Shown piece after piece: positions 1 through 9,204 of a stretch of 64,000 nt of DNA. The number at the start of each line of letters is the position of its first letter. Position 1 is the first letter of the stretch. Below the pieces are notes generated by a model. It had not been told where the DNA came from. It was given only the letters and a program-made list of their open reading frames with translations, and searched no databases. Source of the DNA: Stenotrophomonas rhizophila (GTDB taxonomy: Bacteria; Pseudomonadota; Gammaproteobacteria; Xanthomonadales; Xanthomonadaceae); NCBI RefSeq assembly GCF_003651185.1, contig NZ_RCDC01000009.1, positions 62,001 through 126,000 of the forward strand. The letters are read 5' to 3'. Made by a program: the position numbers and the translations under genes.

Positions 1-1
1 C

Positions 2-643
<642 letters not shown>

Positions 644-657
644 CGGAGGATGCGGCG

Positions 658-1818
658 ATGAAATATTTCTCGCTGGTCTGGGCACAGCTGTTCCGCAGCA
701 AGACCCGCACCCTGCTGACGTTGTTGTCGGTGGTGGCGGCTTTCCTGCTGTTCGGCATGCTCGATTCGGTCCGGGTAGCGTTCAACTCCGGCGGTGACAC
801 CATCGAAGGCGCCAAGCGGCTGGTGGTCTCCTCCAAGCTCTCGATCACCCAGAGCCTGCCCCTGCGGCTGCTGCGCGATATCGAAGCCACCCCGGGCGTG
901 CGCAAGGTCAACTACGCGATGTGGTTCGGCGGCATCTACCAGGACCAGAAGAACTTCTTCCCGAGCTTCTCGGTCTCGGACAACTACATGGACCTGTACC
1001 CGGAGTTCGAGCTGCCGCCCGAGCAGGCCGAGGCATTCAAGAACACCCGCACCGGTGCACTGGTCGGTGAAGCCCTGGCCAAGCGCTTCGGCTGGAAGGT
1101 GGGTGACACCATTCCGATGCAGGCCACGATCTTCCCGCGCAAGGGCAGCAACGACTGGCCGCTGGAATTGAGCGGCATCTACCGGGCCAAGGACCGCAAC
1201 AACGCCGGTGCGGAGAACCAGATGATGCTTCACTGGAGCTACTTCGATGAATCCAACGACTACATCAAGAACCAGGTCAGTTTCTACACCGTGCAACTGG
1301 AGAACCCTGCCCACGCCTCACGCGTGGCGCAGGCGATCGATGCGCTGTCGCTGAACTCCGACCATGAGACCAAGTCGCAGACCGAGGCTTCGTTCTCACA
1401 GGCCTTCGCCAAGCAGTTCGCCGATATCGGCCTGATCGTCACCGGGATCATGGCCGCGGTGTTCTTCACTCTGGTGCTGCTGACCGGCAACACCATGGCC
1501 CAGGCCGTGCGCGAGCGCATCCCGGAGCTGGCGATCCTCAAGACGCTGGGCTTCAAGGATGGCACCGTACTGGTGCTGGTGATGGTCGAGTCGGTGCTGC
1601 TGATCGCGCTCGGCGGGCTGATCGGCATGGGCCTGGCCTCGATCGTGATGCCGGTGATCAGCGCCAGCAGCCAGGGCATGATCAGTCTGCCCGGCGTGCC
1701 GGCGCAGACGTGGGTGGTGGCGCTGTGCCTGATGGCGGTGATCGGGATCGTGGTGGGCCTGCTGCCGGCATTGCGCGCGCAGCGGTTGAAGATCGTCGAT
1801 GCACTGGCCGGGCGCTGA
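658..1818 (+). CDS. ABC transporter permease, FtsX/MacB-like (first of two)
   Basis: A 386-residue inner-membrane permease of the MacB/LolC/FtsX family. It has one N-terminal membrane segment (about residues 15-35, TLLTLLSVVAAFLLFG), a long periplasmic MacB-PCD-like domain (about 45-255), and three C-terminal membrane segments forming an FtsX domain (about 265-380). It begins with ATG after a GGAGGA ribosome site 14 bp behind the ATPase gene and is followed 10 bp later by a second permease. The three genes therefore form one transcription unit encoding a heterodimeric transporter. In related operons a HlyD-type fusion protein lies just upstream, which here would be outside the window. Confidence 0.9.
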   Translation: MKYFSLVWAQLFRSKTRTLLTLLSVVAAFLLFGMLDSVRVAFNSGGDTIEGAKRLVVSSKLSITQSLPLRLLRDIEATPGVRKVNYAMWFGGIYQDQKNFFPSFSVSDNYMDLYPEFELPPEQAEAFKNTRTGALVGEALAKRFGWKVGDTIPMQATIFPRKGSNDWPLELSGIYRAKDRNNAGAENQMMLHWSYFDESNDYIKNQVSFYTVQLENPAHASRVAQAIDALSLNSDHETKSQTEASFSQAFAKQFADIGLIVTGIMAAVFFTLVLLTGNTMAQAVRERIPELAILKTLGFKDGTVLVLVMVESVLLIALGGLIGMGLASIVMPVISASSQGMISLPGVPAQTWVVALCLMAVIGIVVGLLPALRAQRLKIVDALAGR

Positions 1819-1828
1819 GGAGACCACC

Positions 1829-3139
1829 ATGAAAACGCACTGGATGTGGAACGTATTGACCGTAGTGGCGCTGCTGGTCGCCCTGGTGGTGTGGATCGTG
1901 CTGCCGTGGTGGATGGTGCTGGCGATCGCCGTGCTGCTGGCCGCATGGCTGGTGCTTACCCGCAGTGGCCGCTTGTCGCTGGCGGCTGCACGGATCGGCA
2001 TTGCCAGCCTGCCGCAGCGCTGGGGTGCCTCCTCGGTGATCGTGGTCGGCATCGCCGGCGTGGTCGGGGTGCTGGTGGCGATGCTGGCCATGGGCGATGG
2101 CTTCAAGGCCACCCTGGAGCGCAGCGGCAGCGATGACGTGGCGATCGTGCTGCGCGGCGGCTCGCAGGCGGAAACCAACTCGGTGATCATGCGCGACCAG
2201 GTCCCGCTGATCGAGAACCTGCCCGGTGTGGCCCGCGGCAGCGACGGCAAACCGCTGATCTCCGCCGAGCTGTCGCAGGTGATCAGCCTGCTCTCGCGCA
2301 GCGACCACAGCGATACCAACGTGCAGTTCCGCGGCGTCGGCGAGCAGGCATGGGCCGTGCGCGACAACGTGCGCATCATCGCGGGACGCAGGTTCAAGCC
2401 GGGCCTGCGCGAGATCGTGGTCGGCAAGGGCGCGCAGGCGCAGTTCGAGGGCCTGGAGATTGGCAAGACCCTGCAGCTGGGCAAGCAGGAATGGACGGTG
2501 GTGGGTGTGTTCGCCTCCAATGACGTGCATGAGTCGGAGCTGTGGTCGGACACGCAGACGTTGTCCACCACGTACAACCGCAGTGCGTATCAGTCGGTCA
2601 ACGTGCGCACCGAAGGGGCGGCGGGCTTCAAGCAGTTCAAGGACGCCATGGAGGCCGACCCGCGCCTGAAGCTGGATGTGGAGACCACCCGCGACTACTA
2701 CCGCAAGCAGTCCGGCGGCCTGAGCAAGCTGATCAGCATCCTGGGCACGGTGATCGGCGCGATCATGGCGATCGGCGCGGTGTTCGGTGCACTCAACACC
2801 ATGTATGCGGCCGTGGCGACACGGGCGCGTGAGATCGCAACGATGCGGGCGATCGGTTTCCGCGGCGTGCCGGTGGTGACCGCAGTGATGCTGGAGACGA
2901 TGCTGCTGGCCCTGCTCGGCGGCCTGCTCGGTGGGCTTGTGGCGTGGCTGGTGTTCAACAACTACACCGTCTCCACGCTGGGCAACAACTTCAGCCAGGT
3001 GGTGTTCCAGTTCCAGGTCTCGCCGCAGCTGCTGTGGACAGGCTTGAAGTGGGCGCTCGGCATCGGCCTGGTCGGCGGCCTGTTCCCGGCCCTGCGCGCA
3101 GCGCGGCTGCCGATCACCACGGCGTTGCGTGAGACCTGA
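1829..3139 (+). CDS. ABC transporter permease, FtsX/MacB-like (second of two)
   Basis: A 436-residue permease that partners the preceding one. The ATG at 1829 follows GAGGAGA and gives an N-terminus (MKTHWMWNVL) with hydrophobic segments; an in-frame upstream GTG overlapping the previous gene is less likely. Membrane segments are visible around residues 8-45 and 65-90. A MacB-type extracytoplasmic domain spans about 90-290, and FtsX-like helices follow at the C-terminus (from about 305), including the family-typical 'ATRAREIATMRAIGF' turn. A strong terminator follows 58 bp after the stop and closes the operon. Confidence 0.9.
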   Translation: MKTHWMWNVLTVVALLVALVVWIVLPWWMVLAIAVLLAAWLVLTRSGRLSLAAARIGIASLPQRWGASSVIVVGIAGVVGVLVAMLAMGDGFKATLERSGSDDVAIVLRGGSQAETNSVIMRDQVPLIENLPGVARGSDGKPLISAELSQVISLLSRSDHSDTNVQFRGVGEQAWAVRDNVRIIAGRRFKPGLREIVVGKGAQAQFEGLEIGKTLQLGKQEWTVVGVFASNDVHESELWSDTQTLSTTYNRSAYQSVNVRTEGAAGFKQFKDAMEADPRLKLDVETTRDYYRKQSGGLSKLISILGTVIGAIMAIGAVFGALNTMYAAVATRAREIATMRAIGFRGVPVVTAVMLETMLLALLGGLLGGLVAWLVFNNYTVSTLGNNFSQVVFQFQVSPQLLWTGLKWALGIGLVGGLFPALRAARLPITTALRET

Positions 3140-3196
3140 GCGATACGTTTGAACAACGCGCCTGCGCGTGATCGCGCACGCGAAATAGCAACTTCG

Positions 3197-3229
3197 GAAC
3201 CGCACTTGCAAGAGTGCGGTTCTTTTTTT
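3197..3229 (+). terminator. Rho-independent terminator of the ABC operon
   Basis: A perfect 10-bp stem GAACCGCACT/AGTGCGGTTC with a 6-nt loop (TGCAAG) is followed by seven T. It lies 58 bp behind the second permease gene. Confidence 0.93.
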
Positions 3230-3570
3230 GTGCCTGCGTGTTCACTGCACGTTTAGCTGTGGAGCGCGCAGCTGTACGCAGGCTGCGACGGCAGGTCGCA
3301 TCCACTCAAGTTGCTTCGCACCCCGCCGCTATTGCTGCCTCGGCCCCACGCGAGGGTGCTGTTTGGTGTGCACCTCACGACGATGTGAAAAAGGTTTCGT
3401 CTGAATGCGTGGTTTTGTCAGCCACTGTTCATTTACAGCGCTTTTTACGCTTTCAAATGAAAGTAAAAAATTTGAAAAGTCATTAGACTCCCGCCCCCCA
3501 CGTCGTGGTGTGTTGTTCCCCACGCCGCCCCAACGGGCGAATGTTTTTACAGAGAAAGAGAAACGCACGG
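3230..3570. other. Gene-free upstream region of the TonB receptor
   Basis: No credible gene is seen. The stretch around 3365-3500 is distinctly more AT-rich than its surroundings, as expected for a promoter region of the receptor gene. It contains an inverted repeat described separately. Short open frames here overlap one another on both strands and have no family features. Confidence 0.55.
3451..3477. promoter_or_regulatory. Inverted repeat TTTCAAA-N13-TTTGAAA upstream of TonB receptor
   Basis: Perfect 7-bp arms lie at 3451-3457 and 3471-3477, about 95 bp before the receptor start and within the AT-rich block. The symmetry suggests an operator for a dimeric regulator. An AT-rich hairpin by chance is possible, and no regulator is adjacent. 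Confidence 0.35.
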
Positions 3571-6393
3571 ATGTATTTGAAGACCAATCCGCTGCGCAAC
3601 GCGATCGCCATCGCGCTTGTCGCCAGCTGCAGTGCCCCCGCCTTCGCACAGAGTGCCGATGACGGCACCACCAACCTGGATCGCATCGAGATCACCGGCT
3701 CGCGCATCCGCCAGGCCAGTGTCGAATCGGCCCAGCCGGTCGTCGCGCTGAACCGCGCCGAGATCGAGAAGAAGGGCTACGTCAACGTCGCCGACATCCT
3801 GCAGGACGTCACCGCCGCCGGCTCGCCGAGCATGAGCCGTGCCTCCTCGCTTGAATCGGGTCGCGACTTCGGCGGCATGTACGTGAGCCTGCGCAACCTG
3901 GGCCCGGAACGCAGCCTGGTGCTGATCGACGGCCGCCGCATGGGCGTCAGCGCCGGCGGTTACTCCGATCTGGCCTCGATCCCGTCCTCGATCGTGGAGC
4001 GCGTGGAAGTGCTGACCGACGGTGCCTCGGCCCTGTACGGCTCGGACGCCATCGCCGGCGTGGTCAACATCATCACCCGCAAGAACTTCGACGGTGCCGA
4101 AGTCAGCGCCTACGTCGGCCAGTACAGCGAAGGCGACGGCCAGAAGACCGCCTACAGCGCGACCTTCGGCAAGACCTTCGAGCGTGGCTGGGTCACGGTG
4201 GGCGGCGAGTACACCGACGAAGATCCGGTCCTGGGCGGCGCACGTGAGTTCACCGCGTACCCGAACGGCCCGCGCCACACCGGCGACGGCCTGAGCGGCG
4301 TCACGCCGTGGGGCTACGCGACCGTGGATGGCAAGAACCTCAGCGTGGGCCCGGGCGGCGATCCGACCCAGCTGGGCAATTTCAAGCCGGCGGACAAGGC
4401 CAACGACGCCAACACCAAGACCAACATGAGCCTGGTCACCGGGCTGCAGCGCAAGTCGGTGTTCGCCAACGGTGGCTTCTCGATCACCGATGACCTGCGC
4501 CTGGTCGCCGATGCGCTGTACAGCGAGCGCGAGTCCAGCAAGCAGCTGGCCGGCTACCCGTACCAGAGCACCGGTTCGCGTGCGCTGCTCTCCAAGGACA
4601 GCGCGTTCAACCCGTTCGGCCGCGACGTTGCCTTTGCGCACCGCACCGAAGAGCTGCCGCGCGGTACCGAGAACAACCTGACCACCAAGCGCGCCAGCCT
4701 GGGCCTGGAAGGCAGCTTCGAGACCGGTGCGCGGTACTGGGACTGGAACGTCAGCTACATGTACAACCGCAATGAAGGCGAGCGCATCGGCACGGGCAGC
4801 ATGTACCAGCCGAACGTGAACCAGTCGGTCGGCCCGTCGTTCCTGGATGCCAACAACGTCGCCCATTGCGGCAGCGTCGGCAACGTGATCGCCGGCTGCA
4901 CCCCGTGGAACCCGCTGGCCCCGATGGGCTATAACGGCCCGGGCTCGCTGAGCAACCAGGACGTGCAGGACTTCCTGTTCACCCGCTTCACCGACACGAT
5001 GCAGAGCACCACCAAGGTGGCCAGCGCGAACATCTCCGGCTCGCTGTTCAGCCTGCCAGCCGGTGACATCCTGGGTGCACTGGGTGTGGAGCACCGCAGT
5101 GAAGAAGCCAGCTACTCGCCGGACCTGATGGTCCAGAAGGGCCTGATCGCCGGCACCACCGGCCAGCCGACCCAAGGCGATTACTCGCTCAACGAGGTCT
5201 ACCTGGAACTGCAGGTCCCGCTGCTGGCCGACATGGCCTTCGCGCGTGAACTGTCGCTGGACATGGCCGGTCGCTATTCGGACTACAACAACTTCGGCTC
5301 GACCACGAACACCAAGTTCGGCCTGAAGTGGAAGCCGATCGACAGCCTGCTGGTGCGCGCCACCTACGGCACCGGCTTCCGTGCACCGACCGTGGAAGAT
5401 CTGTACGGCGGCACCACCAGCACGCGCGATTCGTACACCGATCCGTGCGACACCAGCTTCGGCGCGGCCGCCAACAATCCGCAGGTCCTGGCGCGCTGCC
5501 TGGCCAACGGTGTCCCGGCCAACTTCCGCCAGCTCGCCGCTGACGGCACCGCCGCGACGGTACCGGGCCAGCAGGGTGGCACGGACTTCAGCTCGGGCTC
5601 CAACGCCGCACTGAAGCCGGAAACCGCCAAGACCTGGACCGTGGGCGTGGTCTACAGCCCGGAGTTCGTCTCGGGCCTGGACCTGAGCCTGGACTGGTGG
5701 AAGATCCGCATCAATGACGTGATCGTCGGTGAGTCGGCCACGGACATGCTCAACCAGTGCTACGTGCTGGGTGTGGATGCCGCATGCGACCGCTTCACCC
5801 GTGCCAAGTCGGGCCGCACCATCGGCCAGGTCAACGGTCTGGACCGCACGCTGTTGAACGCGGGCTATCAGGAAACGGCCGGCTATGACCTGTCGGTCCG
5901 TTACCGTCTGCCGGAGCTGGCGATCGGCAAGTTCGCGGTCTCCTGGAACACCACGTACGTGGATTACCTGGAGCGCAAGAACGACAACGTCGACACCACG
6001 CCGGTGCGTCAGTACACGGGCTGGGAAGGCAACTTCCGCGTGCGTTCGAACCTCAACCTGGACTATCAGTTCGGCAACTTCGGTCTGGGCTGGACGGCGC
6101 GTTACTACTCCAGCATGAAGGAGAACTGTGCGTACACGACGGAGTGCAGCAATCCGGGCTTCAGTTCGGCGTACACGGGCCGCCAGGGCATCAACAAGGT
6201 GGGTTCGAACACGTTCCACGATATCCAGGTGCGTTATGTGCTGCCGTGGAATGGCACGGTCTCGATGGGCGTGAACAATGTGTTCGACCATCAGGGCCCG
6301 ATCATGTACAGCCAGCCGAACAGCAGCTTCACGTACTACGGTGGGTTCGATATCGGCCGCTACATGTACATGAAGTATCAGCAGCGTTTCTGA
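3571..6393 (+). CDS. TonB-dependent outer-membrane receptor
   Basis: A 940-residue receptor for energised uptake of a large substrate (siderophore, carbohydrate or peptide) across the outer membrane. The ATG at 3571 is chosen because it starts directly with a signal peptide (MYLKTNPLRNAIAIALVASC... ending APAFA). The longer open frame lacks one. A TonB-box-like segment (NLDRIEITG) comes right after the signal. A plug domain follows at about residues 45-175 (VLTDGASALYGSDAIAGVVNII is typical), then a 22-strand barrel ending in the outer-membrane signature phenylalanine (QQRF). Cysteines in the barrel loops probably pair. The gene stands alone between two terminators. The substrate is not predictable from context. 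Confidence 0.93.
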   Translation: MYLKTNPLRNAIAIALVASCSAPAFAQSADDGTTNLDRIEITGSRIRQASVESAQPVVALNRAEIEKKGYVNVADILQDVTAAGSPSMSRASSLESGRDFGGMYVSLRNLGPERSLVLIDGRRMGVSAGGYSDLASIPSSIVERVEVLTDGASALYGSDAIAGVVNIITRKNFDGAEVSAYVGQYSEGDGQKTAYSATFGKTFERGWVTVGGEYTDEDPVLGGAREFTAYPNGPRHTGDGLSGVTPWGYATVDGKNLSVGPGGDPTQLGNFKPADKANDANTKTNMSLVTGLQRKSVFANGGFSITDDLRLVADALYSERESSKQLAGYPYQSTGSRALLSKDSAFNPFGRDVAFAHRTEELPRGTENNLTTKRASLGLEGSFETGARYWDWNVSYMYNRNEGERIGTGSMYQPNVNQSVGPSFLDANNVAHCGSVGNVIAGCTPWNPLAPMGYNGPGSLSNQDVQDFLFTRFTDTMQSTTKVASANISGSLFSLPAGDILGALGVEHRSEEASYSPDLMVQKGLIAGTTGQPTQGDYSLNEVYLELQVPLLADMAFARELSLDMAGRYSDYNNFGSTTNTKFGLKWKPIDSLLVRATYGTGFRAPTVEDLYGGTTSTRDSYTDPCDTSFGAAANNPQVLARCLANGVPANFRQLAADGTAATVPGQQGGTDFSSGSNAALKPETAKTWTVGVVYSPEFVSGLDLSLDWWKIRINDVIVGESATDMLNQCYVLGVDAACDRFTRAKSGRTIGQVNGLDRTLLNAGYQETAGYDLSVRYRLPELAIGKFAVSWNTTYVDYLERKNDNVDTTPVRQYTGWEGNFRVRSNLNLDYQFGNFGLGWTARYYSSMKENCAYTTECSNPGFSSAYTGRQGINKVGSNTFHDIQVRYVLPWNGTVSMGVNNVFDHQGPIMYSQPNSSFTYYGGFDIGRYMYMKYQQRF

Positions 6394-6460
6394 TCGGGTT
6401 CGCCTGATCAACCTTTTCTGATCTGCGGCTTACTCTCTCCAAGCCGCTGAGTGGAAGTAA

Positions 6461-6490
6461 GACGGCGCCTTCGGGCGCCGTCTTTTTTTT
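6461..6490 (+). terminator. Rho-independent terminator of the TonB receptor gene
   Basis: A 9-bp perfect stem GACGGCGCC/GGCGCCGTC is closed by a TTCG tetraloop and followed by eight T, 67 bp behind the stop codon. Confidence 0.95.
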
Positions 6491-6509
6491 GATCTTCGTT
6501 ATTGGAGCA

Positions 6510-6568
6510 ATGGCTCTTAGAGTGACGGCCCTTAGAGCGACGGCCTTCAGAGCAAGAGCCTTCAGTGC
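6510..6568. repeat. Degenerate tandem repeat, about 15-bp period
   Basis: Three to four imperfect units of the type CTTAGAGYGACGGC / CTTCAGAGCAAGAGC follow each other directly after the receptor terminator and before hairpin element copy 1. No function is known. The open frames through it are low-complexity and are not regarded as genes. Confidence 0.65.
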
Positions 6569-6585
6569 TGGACTCGCCCTGGCTT

Positions 6586-6693
6586 GGGCGGGCACGGGTG
6601 GGTTGTCGGGACCCGCTGCAAGTACGTCCATGTAAGCTCATATGCCGCCATCCATGGCGGCATATGGTCCCGCCAACCCACCCGTGCCCACCC
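6586..6693 (-). repeat. Long hairpin element, copy 1 (covarying-arm family)
   Basis: The outer arms at 6586-6612 and 6667-6693 pair over 27 positions with two differences, one of which keeps a G-T pair. Inside lie a 13-bp hairpin (CATATGCCGCCAT, 6639-6651, with its complement 6654-6666) and a 26-nt linker (6613-6638). Read on the minus strand, the order is arm, hairpin with ATGGAT loop, linker, arm. The same order occurs in the copies at 7031 and 60034. It is inverted relative to copy 2. Confidence 0.85.
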
Positions 6694-6739
6694 TTTGACA
6701 ATGGGCTGGTGCGCAACGGAAAAGCGGCACCGCGGCGTC

Positions 6740-6835
6740 GGCTCTTGATCTGCTCGGCTTTTGACCTGCTCAGCTTTGATCTGCTCGGCTTTGATCTGAT
6801 CGGCGTTGATCCGCCCAGCTTGATCGGCTCAGCGT
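6740..6835. repeat. Tandem array of a 15-bp unit (CTTTGATCTGCTCGG-like)
   Basis: Five to six degenerate units recur with a near 15-bp period between hairpin elements 1 and 2, and the array fades out at its right end. The remainder of the interval to 7030 holds no gene with recognisable features. The unit is unrelated to the SMAG palindromes. Confidence 0.7.
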
Positions 6836-7030
6836 TGCTTTGCTCTGCCTCACAGACTCCGCGCCAGTTCGCTCGACGTGCGTGGCTACGCTCTGTCGTG
6901 GCTGCGCTCTGTCATGTCCACGCTTCGACCGTCGTTGCTTCCACCGGATCAATACGCTTGGCGCAGCAGCAATGGCGCCGAAGTGCCGAGCCGCCCGTCG
7001 CTTTGACCTTGGCCACCAGCCCACTGTCGG

Positions 7031-7140
7031 AGGCGGGGTGTGGGTGGGTGTGCGGGACCATATGCCGCCATGGATGGCGGCATATGAGCCCCCATGGATG
7101 GGTTCACGGCGGGTCCCGCGCACCCACCCACACCCCGCCT
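7031..7140 (+). repeat. Long hairpin element, copy 2 (covarying-arm family)
   Basis: The outer arms at 7031-7058 and 7113-7140 pair over 28 positions with a single wobble difference. Inside lie the hairpin CATATGCCGCCAT-GG-ATGGCGGCATATG (7059-7086) and then a 26-nt linker (7087-7112). The hairpin is identical to that of copy 1 read on the other strand. The linker is similar but not identical, and the outer arms share only part of their sequence with copy 1. Confidence 0.87.
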
Positions 7141-7170
7141 GGCCAAGCAGCCCGGCAAACCAAGGCTCCC

Positions 7171-7218
7171 GCTCTCAAGCTCTCAAGCTCTCAAGCTTCT
7201 TAGCCTTCAGCGCCTCAA
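7171..7218. repeat. 8-bp tandem repeat GCTCTCAA and decayed units
   Basis: Three perfect GCTCTCAA units (7171-7194) are followed by three decayed units in the same 8-bp phase, running into the 3' end of rarD. An analogous 8-bp array (GCTTAAAC) stands behind hairpin copy 3 at 60175. Confidence 0.75.
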
Positions 7219-8127
7219 CGCACCACCCACCCGCGACCGCCACACACCGTCGCCGATGAACAGCAGCAGCCCGGTCCAGATCGCCGCGAAACCCACCGCC
7301 TTGGCCGTATCGAACGGCTCGCGGAAAAAGAACACGCCCAACAACAACCCGATACTCGGCGCGATGTACTGCAGAATCCCAACCAGCGACAACGGAATCC
7401 GCTTCACCCCATACGCAAACCCGATCAACGGCAACGCCGTCACCGCACCACCGAAGATCAACAGCGCATCGTTGCGCCAGCCCCAGCCGCTGAAGAAAGC
7501 GCCCCCGTGCCCATTCTCGCTCCATAGCGCGAACCCGATCGCCGGCAGGAACAGATACAGACTCTCCACGCCGAGCCCGGCCACCGGGTCCACCGAAATC
7601 ATCTTGCGCAGCAGTCCGTACAGGCCGAACGAACAGGCCAGCCCCAGCGCGATCCAGGGCGGCGTTCCCGCATCGAGGGTCAGCCATGCCACCCCGAGGG
7701 CCGCGCAGCCCACGGCGAGCCACTGCAGGCGGCGCAGGCGCTCTTTCAGCACCACCACGCCGAGCACCACGCTGACCAGCGGGTTGATGAAGTACCCCAG
7801 GCTGGTCTCGATCACGTGCCCGGCGTTGATCGCCCAGATGTACAGGCCCCAGTTGAACGCGATCGCCACGCTGCTCAGTGCCAGTGTCGGCAGCGCGCGC
7901 GGCTGCGCGGCAATGGCCTTCCACCAGCCCAATCCGTTGCTCAGCAGCAGCCAGGCCACCACCAGCACCGTGCTCCAGATGATGCGGTGCGCGATGATCT
8001 GCTGCGACGGCACGGCCTTGAGCAGGTGCCAGTAGACCGGCACCAGGCCCCACAGGGTGAAGGTGAAGGCAGTGATCGCGAGCCCGCGGCGTTGTTCCTG
8101 CAGGCTGTGGTGGGCGGGCAGGCTCAC
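7207..8127 (-). CDS. rarD: EamA-family transporter RarD
   Basis: A 306-residue inner-membrane protein of the drug/metabolite transporter superfamily with ten predicted membrane helices. The motifs FTLWGLVPVYWHLLK and SLGYFINPLVSVVLG are typical of RarD (named for chloramphenicol sensitivity in E. coli; its physiological substrate is uncertain). The GTG at 8127 is chosen as start because its codon overlaps the stop of the upstream DMT gene (GTGA overlap), implying translational coupling. A much longer open frame through the upstream gene is an artefact. The last codons lie in a decayed 8-bp tandem repeat. Confidence 0.88.
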   Translation of the reverse strand: MSLPAHHSLQEQRRGLAITAFTFTLWGLVPVYWHLLKAVPSQQIIAHRIIWSTVLVVAWLLLSNGLGWWKAIAAQPRALPTLALSSVAIAFNWGLYIWAINAGHVIETSLGYFINPLVSVVLGVVVLKERLRRLQWLAVGCAALGVAWLTLDAGTPPWIALGLACSFGLYGLLRKMISVDPVAGLGVESLYLFLPAIGFALWSENGHGGAFFSGWGWRNDALLIFGGAVTALPLIGFAYGVKRIPLSLVGILQYIAPSIGLLLGVFFFREPFDTAKAVGFAAIWTGLLLFIGDGVWRSRVGGALRR

Positions 8128-9026
8128 TTCGCGCGCGTCCGGGCCAGGGTCAGCACCACCACGCCGGCCAGGATCACCGCCATCGCGAGGAAGTCGCGGC
8201 CGCCAAAATGCTCGTTGCCGATGATCACGCCCAGGATCACCGCGATCACCGGATTGACGTAGGCGTAGCTGGCCACCAGCGCCGGGCGCACGTTGTGCAG
8301 CAGCCACACGTAGGCGGTGAAGGCGACGATCGAACCGAACATGCACAGGTAGGCCACCGCCAGCAGCCCATTCATGCTGGGCAAGGTAGTCGGACGTTCG
8401 CCACTGAGCAGGCCGAGCACGATCAGCATCGCGCCACCGCAGAGCATCTGCCCGGCGGCGGTCATGAACGGGCTGGGCAGATCCAGGCCGCGCGCCCAGA
8501 TCGAGCCGAAGGCCCAGCCGATCGGGGCGATCAGCAGCAGGATCAGGCCCTGCGGCGTAGCGGTCAGGCTGCTGCCGGCGTTGAGCCAGACGACGCCGAG
8601 GAAGCCGATCGCGATGCCCAGCCACTCGCCACGGCTGGCGTTCTGCCCGCGCATCGCGCCGAACAGGGCCATCCACAGCGGCACCGAGGCCACCGCGGTC
8701 GCGGCCAGGCCCGAGGACACCGTGCGCTCGGCCAGTACCACCATGCCATTGCCCAGCACCAGCATGGTCAGGCCCATGATCGCCAGGTTGCGCCACTGGC
8801 GCTTGGTCGGGGCAGGCGAGCCACGCCACCGCAGCACGAGGTACATCAGCGAACCGGCGATGATGAACCGGCCCCCGGAAACCATCGTCAGCGGCAGCGC
8901 GCCGCCCTCCAGCGCCAGCCGGATCCCGAGATAGGTGGACCCCCAGACCACGTACACCAGCAGCAGCGCCAGGACGACCAGGCCGCTGCGGGGAGCGGCC
9001 GACGGGGATTCGGGTAGGACGGCCAT
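8124..9026 (-). CDS. DMT/EamA-family permease (YedA-like)
   Basis: A 300-residue inner-membrane transporter with two EamA repeats and ten membrane helices, starting MAVLPESPSAAPRSG. The sequences VVWGSTYLGIRLALEG at the first helix and 'NPVIAVILGVIIGNEHFG' in the second repeat are characteristic of YedA-type metabolite exporters. It overlaps rarD by four bases, so two DMT transporters form one small operon, possibly exporting related amino-acid-like compounds. The substrate is unknown. Confidence 0.88.
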   Translation of the reverse strand: MAVLPESPSAAPRSGLVVLALLLVYVVWGSTYLGIRLALEGGALPLTMVSGGRFIIAGSLMYLVLRWRGSPAPTKRQWRNLAIMGLTMLVLGNGMVVLAERTVSSGLAATAVASVPLWMALFGAMRGQNASRGEWLGIAIGFLGVVWLNAGSSLTATPQGLILLLIAPIGWAFGSIWARGLDLPSPFMTAAGQMLCGGAMLIVLGLLSGERPTTLPSMNGLLAVAYLCMFGSIVAFTAYVWLLHNVRPALVASYAYVNPVIAVILGVIIGNEHFGGRDFLAMAVILAGVVVLTLARTRAK

Positions 9027-9204
9027 GGGCCACCACGGTGCGGGGGAACACGAATTCTAGGCCGTTGCCGATGGCGCGGCACCCATTGTGCTGACACGCT
9101 GATTTCACCGGGCCGCATCGTGATGCCTGACACGCACCCGTTTTTGACGTGCGGTAAGGTAACAAGAGCAATCAACGCTTCCCCGCCAGGACCCCCTACC
9201 CTGT

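Noticed and set aside
3547..6411. 954-residue open frame antisense to the TonB receptor
   Set aside because: A GC-rich codon-bias shadow: no family motifs, extreme Arg/Val/His content. The sense frame has signal peptide, plug and barrel.
6586..7140. Insertion sequence or transposon with terminal inverted repeats
   Set aside because: No transposase frame is found between or near the elements. The arms belong to each element separately and do not form the ends of one unit.
6565..7259. Several short genes in the repeat island 6.5-7.2 kb
   Set aside because: The frames run through hairpin elements and tandem arrays on both strands, with repeated DGFTAG-like peptides that derive from the DNA repeat.
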